From Lichenicola sp964247755 (GTDB taxonomy: Bacteria > Pseudomonadota > Alphaproteobacteria > Acetobacterales > Acetobacteraceae), in NCBI GenBank assembly GCA_964247755.1, contig CAXTVX010000008.1, positions 15,043 to 79,042 of the forward strand: 64,000 nucleotides of DNA, written 5' to 3'. Both the position numbers and the translations under genes were made by a program. This document shows positions 43,359-51,065 of the stretch, piece after piece. Each line of letters opens with the position of its first letter. Position 1 is the stretch's first letter. The notes under the pieces were generated by a model. The model was not told the DNA's origin. It searched no databases and worked only from the letters and a program-made list of their open reading frames with translations.

Positions 43359-43952
43359 TCAGGCGTGACGCCAGAGCTGCGTGAGCGGGCCGTGCGCGCC
43401 GGCGAGCGGGTCGGTCGACGGAAACGGCAGGCGCTCCATGCGCGCCAGGGCGTCGGACGGCAGCGGGCTGCGGCAGATGTCCCAGCTCTGGCCGGGCGGA
43501 TAGGCGCCAACCACCAGGAAGTCGTCATCCGCATCCAGCCTGCAGTGCCCGGTGCCGGCGGGCAGCACGGCCACGTCGCCGGCGCGCACGTCGACGATGC
43601 GCCCGTCCGGGCCGCCCAGCATCAGGCGCGCGGAGCCTCCGGCGAAACCCAGCACCTCGTGCGCGGTGGAATGGAAGTGGTGAAACGGATACACGCCGTT
43701 GCGCCACTGCGGCGGCCAGCCGTTGCGGGTGAACAGCGCCTCGTGCGAGGACGCGGGATCCGGGCCCGCCACCGGCAAGGCCGCCCGGTACAGGATCACC
43801 GGAAGACGGTCGTTGTTCGGCACCCAGCCGTTCCGGGCGAGGAGGAAAGACTCCACCTTCCCGTCCGGCTCCGCCGCCTCCGCACCCGTCCGCGTCAGCA
43901 TGATCCCGAGGCTCGCGAGCAGGGCCTGGAACCGGCGCCGATCGAGGTTCAT
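43359..43952 (-). CDS. YjlB-like cupin protein with possible Tat signal
   Basis: A 197-residue protein. The N-terminus DRRRFQALLASLGIMLTRTGAEAAE looks like a twin-arginine signal (with RRRFQ rather than the perfect SRRxFLK). The cupin part has HHFHSTAHEVLGFAGGSARL with the metal histidines, and RAGDVAVLPAGTGHCRL. This is the YjlB group, of unknown function. A cupin is not usually exported, so the signal deserves a check. Confidence 0.8.
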   Translation of the reverse strand: MNLDRRRFQALLASLGIMLTRTGAEAAEPDGKVESFLLARNGWVPNNDRLPVILYRAALPVAGPDPASSHEALFTRNGWPPQWRNGVYPFHHFHSTAHEVLGFAGGSARLMLGGPDGRIVDVRAGDVAVLPAGTGHCRLDADDDFLVVGAYPPGQSWDICRSPLPSDALARMERLPFPSTDPLAGAHGPLTQLWRHA

Positions 43953-44263
43953 GGTCCGACCTTCCCGTGCATACGGGAGGGCAACGCCCGGCTTCCGGGA
44001 CGGATGCCTGATGCCTGCATCCTCCCGGGCCGGTCGCAGACCGAGGCGATGACAGCACACGCTTCCGGACCTGACCTTCCATCGCCGGCGGCACCGCATC
44101 GGGAGCGTCCTGGCCGCGTCCGAGGGCTGGTGCCGCGTCGCGACCCGCCACATGCCGACGCGCTCGCACCTTCCCGGCTCTCCGCATCGCAGCCGTCGTC
44201 GCCTTCCGGCTGCCACGGTGGGTCGTGGAGCCGGCATCATGCACAGCTCGATGAAGCGGGGGT
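43953..44263. other. Intergenic stretch, nothing recognised
   Basis: About 310 bp between the cupin and CPBP genes, GC-rich, with no conserved frame, RNA or clear terminator hairpin. Confidence 0.4.
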
Positions 44264-45229
44264 TCAGGCCGACCTCGCATCCGTCCCCGCCGGCGTGAGG
44301 CCGGGCCGCCGGCGCGCGTCGCGCGGCGATTGCCCGAGCGTCAGGCGGATGATGACCGCGACGAGTGCCAGGATCGGCAGCACGAGCCAGCTTCCCTCCG
44401 GCCCGGCGGAACCGCCCGACAGCCAGATCGGGCCGTGCAGGTCGGTCACGAGGAGGGAGTCGCGGGCCGGCATGCCGCTGTCGGGGGCGCCGAACACGAA
44501 GGTCTCGGTGAAGTCCCATGCGGCATGCCATCCCCATGCGAACCACAGGCCGCCGCTCCGCCGGAAGCTGTAGGCGAGCACGAGCCCCGAGAAGACCACG
44601 CCCACGATGCCCGCCGGGGACTCGCCCGGGTGGGGGAGGTGCAGGAGCGCGAACACGACGCTGCTGATCGCAGCGGCTGGCCAGAACGAGATCGCCCGGC
44701 TGAGTGCGACCAGGGGGTAGCCACGCAGCAGGCCCTCCTCGGAGATCGCGACCAGCGCGAACACCAGGAGGTAGCCGAGCCCGTGCCGGACCACCTCCCC
44801 GGGCGGCGAGGAGGTCAGGTGCACGCTCGCCCCGTGCAGACCGGCGATGGAGCCGACCAGGAGCGCCATGACGCCCAACCCGCTCGCCACGCCGATCGCG
44901 AGATGCCGGATCCGGTTGCCGGTTCCCCACCCGAACGAGGTCGCATCGTCGTGCGTGATCGCCACCATCAGCGCGGTGGGCACCACGACGGTCGTCAGCA
45001 CGACGACGGACTGCGAGGCCAGCAGCAGCCCGATCGAAGGCAGGGCGCTCTGGTCGGGATGGATGTGGAGGACGGCCTCGAGGATGGTGAGTGCCAGGCC
45101 GACGAAGATCGCCACGAACAGCATGTCCAGGCCGAAGCGCAGCCCGGCCCTGACCCGGCCACGACCATCGGGGGCCACCCTCAGGCAGGGAGGCACGGCG
45201 CCTCCGGTCCGATCCGACGTTCGGTCCAT
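44264..45229 (-). CDS. CPBP-family intramembrane metalloprotease
   Basis: A 321-residue membrane protein with about eight hydrophobic helices. The catalytic signature is intact: EEGLLRGY (Glu-Glu pair and Arg), FALLHLPHP (His) and WGWHAAWDF (His). Bacterial CPBP (Abi/Rce1-like) proteases process membrane peptides or bacteriocin-related substrates; here the substrate is unknown. A standalone gene. Confidence 0.88.
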   Translation of the reverse strand: MDRTSDRTGGAVPPCLRVAPDGRGRVRAGLRFGLDMLFVAIFVGLALTILEAVLHIHPDQSALPSIGLLLASQSVVVLTTVVVPTALMVAITHDDATSFGWGTGNRIRHLAIGVASGLGVMALLVGSIAGLHGASVHLTSSPPGEVVRHGLGYLLVFALVAISEEGLLRGYPLVALSRAISFWPAAAISSVVFALLHLPHPGESPAGIVGVVFSGLVLAYSFRRSGGLWFAWGWHAAWDFTETFVFGAPDSGMPARDSLLVTDLHGPIWLSGGSAGPEGSWLVLPILALVAVIIRLTLGQSPRDARRRPGLTPAGTDARSA

Positions 45230-45304
45230 CCCCCGACCCTTTCCGGCATGACCATCCGATCAGACCAGATCGCGCGACCGGCACAAGGGAGCGTGGGCCC
45301 GGGC

Positions 45305-46678
45305 CTAGTCGTCCCCGTAGCCGTACACCTCCGGCAGGATGAAGATCGCGGCGAGCAGGCCGATCAGCGGGAAGATGGCGGTGAACAGGGTCGCGTTGCC
45401 GTGGCCGATCGCGGTGAACAGAACCGGGAACAGGAAGATCGCCAGGAACGACGGCAGCTTGACGAAGATGTAGGCGAAGCCGGACGCGATGCCGCGGTAT
45501 TCGGGCCTCGCCACCATGGACGGGATGGTGACCACGTTCTCCGCGTCCCAGTAGTGCCCCCACAGCATCGCCGCCGCCGCGAAGGGCAGGATGGTGGTGT
45601 GGCCGGTCTTGATGGCGAAGCCGGCCACCAGCAGCGACACCAGCACGATGCCGAAGCCCGCGATGCTGAGGCCGCGCTGGCCGATCCGCGGCGTGATCAG
45701 CGGGCCGATCCAGCCGGAGATCGCCGCGATGACGTAGAGCAGCAGCGTGACCAGGTCGGTGCCGAGCACGCCGGACACGCCGACCAGCACGAACAGCACC
45801 GGGATGTAGAAGGCGAAGGTGGAGAACTCGCTGCCCTGGGCGAAGCAGGCGATCCAGCCGAACAGGGTGGCGCGCCAGCGGATCGGGTCACGGCGGATGT
45901 GCACGAGAAAGTCCCGCGCCCGCGGCTGCGGGATCAGGACGTCCCGGTCGGGCAGGAAGTCGAGCGGGTCGTGGTACATGCTGGCCGAGACCTGCTTCGC
46001 TTCGCGGAAGCGGCCGCGCCGGATCAGCCAGATCGCGGTTTCCGGCAGGTTGTAGCGCAGCGCGAAGATGATCGCCGCCGGCACCGCGCCGAAGCCCAGC
46101 GTCAGCCGCCAGACCAGCCAGTGCGGCAGCTCCATCCACAGCAGCAGCGCGATCACCGCCAGCGCGAACACCTCGCCGATCGCGAACATGAACTGCCAGC
46201 GGTTGCCCATCACCTCGCGTTCGCCGCGCGGCAGGAACTCCATGATGTAGGCGTAGCCGTTGGAGATGTCGCTGCCGAGCGGGATGCCCAGGACCAGCCG
46301 GACCGCCACCAGCCAGGCCATGTTCGGCACGAAGGCCTGGGCCAGGGCGAACACCACGAACATGACCATGGTGGTGAGGAAGATCGCGCGGCGGCCGATC
46401 CGGTCCGACAGCCAGCCGCCGAGCAGTGCGCCGATGATCGCCCCGCCCTGGGTGCCGGCACCGGCCAGGCCGAGCAGGGCCGGCGACGGATGGAACTGCT
46501 CGCGCAGGAAGATGAGGATGAAGGCGATGGAGTAGAGGTCCCACGCCTCGACCAGGATGGAGGCGATCATCAGCCAGCCAACGCGCTGGCCGCTGGGGCT
46601 GTGGTGGCTCACCAGGTGACTGACCGCGCGGTCCATCAGGGCCTGCTGCTGCGGATCCAGGGCTGTGGCGCCTGACAT
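45305..46678 (-). CDS. MFS transporter (sugar/metabolite porter type)
   Basis: A 457-residue 12-helix transporter. The N-terminal VEAWDLYSIAFILIFLREQF and GGWLSDRIGRRAIFL loop, and central LPETAIWLIRRGRFREA, are typical of the metabolite:H+ symporter/sugar-porter branch. Substrate unknown. GGGAGG precedes the ATG. It is divergent from narK, with 188 bp between starts. Confidence 0.88.
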   Translation of the reverse strand: MSGATALDPQQQALMDRAVSHLVSHHSPSGQRVGWLMIASILVEAWDLYSIAFILIFLREQFHPSPALLGLAGAGTQGGAIIGALLGGWLSDRIGRRAIFLTTMVMFVVFALAQAFVPNMAWLVAVRLVLGIPLGSDISNGYAYIMEFLPRGEREVMGNRWQFMFAIGEVFALAVIALLLWMELPHWLVWRLTLGFGAVPAAIIFALRYNLPETAIWLIRRGRFREAKQVSASMYHDPLDFLPDRDVLIPQPRARDFLVHIRRDPIRWRATLFGWIACFAQGSEFSTFAFYIPVLFVLVGVSGVLGTDLVTLLLYVIAAISGWIGPLITPRIGQRGLSIAGFGIVLVSLLVAGFAIKTGHTTILPFAAAAMLWGHYWDAENVVTIPSMVARPEYRGIASGFAYIFVKLPSFLAIFLFPVLFTAIGHGNATLFTAIFPLIGLLAAIFILPEVYGYGDD

Positions 46679-46866
46679 CGTTGGTCCTCCCTTCATGATC
46701 CCGGTCTGGACGATCGGCTGCCGGATTGCCGAACAGCGTAGGACCGGAACCAGCCAGCAGGCCAGCCACCGGAACCGGTCGCGGGTGGCCGTCGGATGGC
46801 ACGGGGCGTGCAATGGCTAGAGGCCATCCCCGGCGCCCCCGATCCCAGCCAGCCGGAGCCGCGCCC

Positions 46867-48252
46867 ATGCGCCCTGCCGTCGACGCGTCCGCCCGTCGCG
46901 CCACCCGGATCGACCTGTTCAGCTTCGCCACCGTGCAGATGCGGGCGTTCCACATGACGTGGCTCGCCTTCTTCGTGTGCTTCTATGCCTGGTTCGCGGC
47001 GGCGCCGCTGATGCCGGTGATCGCCAGGCAATTCCACCTCAGCGCGCTGCAGGTCGCCAACATCAACATCGCCGCGGTGCTGGTGACGGTGGCCGGGCGG
47101 CTGGTGATCGGCCCGCTCTGCGACCGGTTCGGCCCGCGCCGGAGCTATGTGTGGCTGCTGATCGCGGGCTCGATCCCGGTGTTCGGGCTGGCCTTCGCGC
47201 AGTCCTACGCGTCGCTGCTTTTCTTCCGCCTGCTGATCGGCGCGATCGGCGCCTCGTTCGTGATCTCGCAGTACCATGCCAGCGTGATGTTCGCGCCGAA
47301 CGTGGTCGGCACCGCCAACGCCACCGTCGGCGGCTGGGGCAATGCCGGCGCAGGCGTCGCGCAGTCGGTGATGCCGCTGCTGGCGACGCTCGCGGTGTCG
47401 CTGGGGGTGGAGCAGCAATGGGGCTGGCGTGTGGCGCTGTTCGTGCCGGGCCTCGCCATGCTGGCGATGTCGTTCCTCTACGCGCGGTTCACCCAGGACC
47501 TGCCGCAGGGCAACCTCGACGACGTGCGCCGGGCCGGCCTCACCCCGGACGGGGCCAAGAAGGGCGGGCTGGCGGCGATGGCGCAGGCCGGCCGCAACTA
47601 CCGGGTCTGGATGCTTGCGGTCTGCTACGGCGGCTGCTTCGGCATCGAGATCTTCATCCACAACATCGCCGTCACCTACTACGTGCACAATTTCGGCCTG
47701 TCGCTCGAGTCCGCCGGTCTGGCGGCGGGCGCGTTCGGGCTGCTCGCCCTGTTCGCCCGCCCGCTGGGCGGGGTGTTCAGCGACCTGTCGGCCCGGAGCT
47801 TCGGCCTGGACGGCAGGACCTGGTTGCTGTTCGGCCTGATGCTGTGCGAAGGGGCCGGCCTGATGCTGTTCAGCCGCGCGCCAAGTGCCGCGGTCGCGGT
47901 GGCGATGATGCTGTTCTTCGGGGTGTTCCTGCACATGTCGGCGGGCGCGGTGTATTCGCTGATGCCGTTCATCGACCGCAGGGTCATGGGCGGGGTGTGC
48001 GGCGTGATCGGCGCCGGCGGCAATGTCGGCGCGGTGCTGGCGGCGCTGCTGAACCGCGAGATCCCGTCGCAGCGGACCTGCCTGGCCATCCTCGGCGTGA
48101 CGGTGGTCTGCCTCGCCTTCTGCGCGCTGGCGGTGCGGTTCTCGGCCGCGACGCGGTCGGCCGAACGTGTGCTGTATGACGAGGCGCTGGCGCAACGAGC
48201 CTCGGCGCAGATGGCCTTGTCGGGCGACGGCCGCGCCGCCCGGCCGGTGTAG
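46867..48252 (+). CDS. narK: Nitrate/nitrite transporter NarK/NasA-type MFS
   Basis: A 461-residue 12-helix transporter. The two nitrate-signature segments are present: GGWGNAGAG in helix 5 and GAGGNVGAV in helix 11, together with CDRFGPRRSYVW. It would bring nitrate into the cell for the reductase encoded downstream. The 305-bp gap before nasA contains a hairpin and probably a separate promoter or leader. Confidence 0.92.
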   Translation: MRPAVDASARRATRIDLFSFATVQMRAFHMTWLAFFVCFYAWFAAAPLMPVIARQFHLSALQVANINIAAVLVTVAGRLVIGPLCDRFGPRRSYVWLLIAGSIPVFGLAFAQSYASLLFFRLLIGAIGASFVISQYHASVMFAPNVVGTANATVGGWGNAGAGVAQSVMPLLATLAVSLGVEQQWGWRVALFVPGLAMLAMSFLYARFTQDLPQGNLDDVRRAGLTPDGAKKGGLAAMAQAGRNYRVWMLAVCYGGCFGIEIFIHNIAVTYYVHNFGLSLESAGLAAGAFGLLALFARPLGGVFSDLSARSFGLDGRTWLLFGLMLCEGAGLMLFSRAPSAAVAVAMMLFFGVFLHMSAGAVYSLMPFIDRRVMGGVCGVIGAGGNVGAVLAALLNREIPSQRTCLAILGVTVVCLAFCALAVRFSAATRSAERVLYDEALAQRASAQMALSGDGRAARPV

Positions 48253-48557
48253 AACGGGTGGAGCTCGGGGCGTCGCGGCGTCGCCTCCATGGGCAGCAAG
48301 ACATGAGCGCGATGCCGCAAGCGGGCACCGTTACCGCATCATCTGCCGTTTTTTTCACCAATCGAGCGGCAGAAAGCTGACATCGGGCGTCGCGATGCAC
48401 AAGATCTTCGCATCGGCCCAGGTTGTGGTATCCCTGGCCGCATGGCGACAGGTGAGCGATTTTTGGGATGGCCCGCAGCTGAGCCGGGCTGGCAGGGCCG
48501 ATACGAGCCTGGCGTGGCGGCCGCGCCCCACGACAGCCTCGGCGCGCCCGCGACCTG
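48253..48557. other. narK-nasA intergenic leader region
   Basis: About 305 bp. It holds the inverted repeat at 48342-48373 and a palindromic core AAGATCTT within TGCACAAGATCTTCGCA near 48401. No gene. Likely the promoter and 5' leader of the nasA-nirBD transcript. Confidence 0.45.
48342..48373 (+). promoter_or_regulatory. Leader hairpin upstream of nasA
   Basis: Seven-base inverted repeat TCTGCCG (48342-48348) and CGGCAGA (48367-48373) around an 18-base loop starting with a T-run. nas operons in Proteobacteria are often controlled by leader attenuation through ANTAR proteins such as NasR/NasT; that link is inference here. Confidence 0.3.
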
Positions 48558-50693
48558 ATGCCGGACGGCGCCGCCACCGACACGCTGCGCCCGGAGGCCA
48601 TGCCCCCAGCCGGCCCGGCTGCCGCGACCGCCACGCACTGCCCCTACTGCGCCCTGCAATGCGGCATGATGCTGGACCGCGACGCCGCCGGGGCCTGGAG
48701 CGTGTCCGCGCGCGACTTCCCGACCAACAAGGGCGGGCTGTGCCGCAAGGGCTGGACCGCGGCTGCGCTGATCGATCATCCCGACCGGCTGACCACGCCG
48801 CTGGTCCGCCCGGCCAAGGGCGGCAGCCTGCGTCCGGCGAGCTGGGACGAGGCGCTGGACCGGGTGGCGGACGGGATCCGGGCGATCCAGCGCCGGCACG
48901 GCCCGAAAGCCCTGGCAGTGTTCGGCGGCGGCGGCCTGACCAACGAGAAGGCATACCTGCTCGGCAAGTTCGCCCGGCTGGCGCTGCGCACCGGCAACAT
49001 CGACTACAACGGCCGCTTCTGCATGGCCTCCGCCGCCGCCGCGGGCCTGCGGGCATACGGGCTCGACCGCGGCCTGCCGTTCCCGCTGGAGGACATCCCG
49101 GGCGCCGAGACGATCCTGATCGCGGGCTCCAACCCGGCCGAAACGATGCCGCCGATCATGCAGTATTTCGAGGCGCAGCGCGCCCGCGGCGGCCGGCTGA
49201 TCGTGTCCGACCCGCGCCGCACCGCGACCGCCAGGCTGGCCGACCTGCACCTCCCGCTCACTCCCGGCACCGACGCGGCCCTTGCCAACGGCATCCTGCA
49301 CGTGGCGATCCGCGCCAGGCTGATCGACCCGGTGTTCATCGCCAACCGGACGACGGGATGGGAGGCAGTGCGGCGTTCGGTGGCGTCGGACTGGCCGGAC
49401 CGGGTCGAGCGGATCACCGGGGTGCCGGCGCGCGACATCGAGCGGGCCGCGCACATGCTGGGCGAGGCGGCGACGGCGATGGTGCTGAGCGGCCGCGGCC
49501 CGGAGCAGCAGGCCCAGGGCACCGCCAACGCCACCGCCTTCATCAACCTGGCCCTGGCGCTGGGCCAGGCCGGGCGCAAGCATTGCGGCTGGGGCTGCCT
49601 CACCGGCCAGGGCAACGGCCAGGGCGGCCGCGAGCATGGGCAGAAGAACGACCAGTTGCCGGGCTACCGCAGGCTCGACAACCTGGAGCATCGCGCCGCC
49701 GTCGCCGCGGTGTGGGGCGTGGATCCGGACAGCCTGCCCTCACCCGGAATGCCGGCGATCGAGATGCTGCAGGCACTCGGCCAGCCCGGCGGCGTGCAGG
49801 GGCTGATCGTGGCGGCCAGCAACATCGTGGTCTCGGCGCCGGACGCCGCCGGGCTGGTGGCGCGGCTGGGCAGCCTGGAGCTGTTCGTGGTGCTGGACCA
49901 GTTCCTGACCGAGACCTCGTCGCTGGCCGACGTGGTGCTGCCGGTGCCGCAATGGGCCGAGGAGACCGGCACCATGACCAACCTGGAGGGACGGGTAATC
50001 CGGCGCCGTGCCGCCAAGGCGCCGCCGCCGGGGGTGTGGACCGACACCCGGATCATCGCGGCGCTGGCCGACCGGCTCGGCTGCGAGGCCGCCTTCCCGG
50101 CCGAGCCGGAAGCGGTGTTCGCCGAGCTGCGTCGCGCCAGCGCCGGCGGTGCGGCGGACTATTCCGGTATGACGCCGGAACGGATCGAGGAGGCGCAGGG
50201 GCTGTTCTGGCCTTGTCCCGGCGCGGACCATCCCGGCACCCCGCGCCTGTTCCTGGATCGCTTCGCCCATGCCGACGGGCGCGCTCGCTTCACCGCAGTC
50301 AGCCGACGCCCGTCCGCCGAGGAGCCGGACCGGTCCTATCCGCTATACCTCACCACCGGCCGGGTGCTGACCCACTACCAGAGCGGCGCCCAGACCCGTC
50401 GCGTCGCCGAGTTGGACCAGGCGGAGCCCGCCGCCTTCGTCGAGATCCATCCCGACACCGCGTTCCCGCTGGGCCTGCGCGCCGGCACCCTGGCCCGCGT
50501 CACCACGCGTCGCGGCAGCGTGGTGCTGGCGGCGCGGCTGACTCCCGACATACGGCGCGACACCCTGTTCGTCCCGTTCCACTGGGGCGGCGCCGGCAAC
50601 GCCAACCTGCTCACCATCGACGCGGTCGACCCGATCTCGCGCATGCCCGAGCTCAAGGTCTGCGCCGCCCGGATCAAGGCCGCCATCCCATGA
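48558..50693 (+). CDS. nasA: Assimilatory nitrate reductase, molybdenum catalytic subunit
   Basis: A 711-residue cytoplasmic Mo-bis-MGD enzyme reducing nitrate to nitrite. The [4Fe-4S] ligands are C28-x2-C31-x3-C35 and C62 (in GGLCRKGW). The middle carries GSNPAETMPP and ATAFINLALALGQAGRKHCGWGCLTGQGNGQGGREHG, and the end the MopB-binding LTTGRVLTHYQSG. It lacks the C-terminal [2Fe-2S] BFD-like domain of enterobacterial NasA, so electrons must come from another carrier. It is followed by a small gene after 10 bp and then nirB. Confidence 0.93.
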   Translation: MPDGAATDTLRPEAMPPAGPAAATATHCPYCALQCGMMLDRDAAGAWSVSARDFPTNKGGLCRKGWTAAALIDHPDRLTTPLVRPAKGGSLRPASWDEALDRVADGIRAIQRRHGPKALAVFGGGGLTNEKAYLLGKFARLALRTGNIDYNGRFCMASAAAAGLRAYGLDRGLPFPLEDIPGAETILIAGSNPAETMPPIMQYFEAQRARGGRLIVSDPRRTATARLADLHLPLTPGTDAALANGILHVAIRARLIDPVFIANRTTGWEAVRRSVASDWPDRVERITGVPARDIERAAHMLGEAATAMVLSGRGPEQQAQGTANATAFINLALALGQAGRKHCGWGCLTGQGNGQGGREHGQKNDQLPGYRRLDNLEHRAAVAAVWGVDPDSLPSPGMPAIEMLQALGQPGGVQGLIVAASNIVVSAPDAAGLVARLGSLELFVVLDQFLTETSSLADVVLPVPQWAEETGTMTNLEGRVIRRRAAKAPPPGVWTDTRIIAALADRLGCEAAFPAEPEAVFAELRRASAGGAADYSGMTPERIEEAQGLFWPCPGADHPGTPRLFLDRFAHADGRARFTAVSRRPSAEEPDRSYPLYLTTGRVLTHYQSGAQTRRVAELDQAEPAAFVEIHPDTAFPLGLRAGTLARVTTRRGSVVLAARLTPDIRRDTLFVPFHWGGAGNANLLTIDAVDPISRMPELKVCAARIKAAIP

Positions 50694-50703
50694 GGAACCG
50701 CGC

Positions 50704-51054
50704 ATGATCGAATCCACGCCGCGAATCATCACCGGCATCTTCGCCTTCACCGGGATGGGGCTGCACCAGGCGGTGCCGCTGGACGGGGTGGCCGCCTACA
50801 CCGTGCCGGCGGATCGTCGCGCGCAGCTGATCTACCTGCGCGCCGGCAACTCGGCCGACGCGCTGGTGACGCTGGTGCTGATGCGCGACGGCGCACCGAT
50901 GCGGCTGTTCCCGATCGGCGCCCGGTCGAGCCTGCACGTCCCGCTGTCGGTAGTCGAGGACCTGTTCCCGGACACCGTGGTCACGGTGCACGTCGCCGCC
51001 GCGGAGGGCGTGTCCGGGCACGTGGTGCTCGACATGGGCCTGATGGAAGTCTGA
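50704..51054 (+). CDS. Conserved small protein of nitrate-assimilation clusters
   Basis: A 116-residue protein lying between nasA (10-bp gap) and nirB (11-bp gap). It is mostly beta-strand by pattern: TGIFAFTGMGLHQAVPL, then AQLIYLRAGNSADAL and HVPLSVVEDLFPDTVV. No cysteine, signal peptide or membrane segment. I recall similar proteins beside nas genes in other alphaproteobacteria, but no function is known to me. Its position implies a role in assembly of, or electron flow to, the reductases. Confidence 0.8.
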   Translation: MIESTPRIITGIFAFTGMGLHQAVPLDGVAAYTVPADRRAQLIYLRAGNSADALVTLVLMRDGAPMRLFPIGARSSLHVPLSVVEDLFPDTVVTVHVAAAEGVSGHVVLDMGLMEV

Positions 51055-51065
51055 GGAGAACGGCG

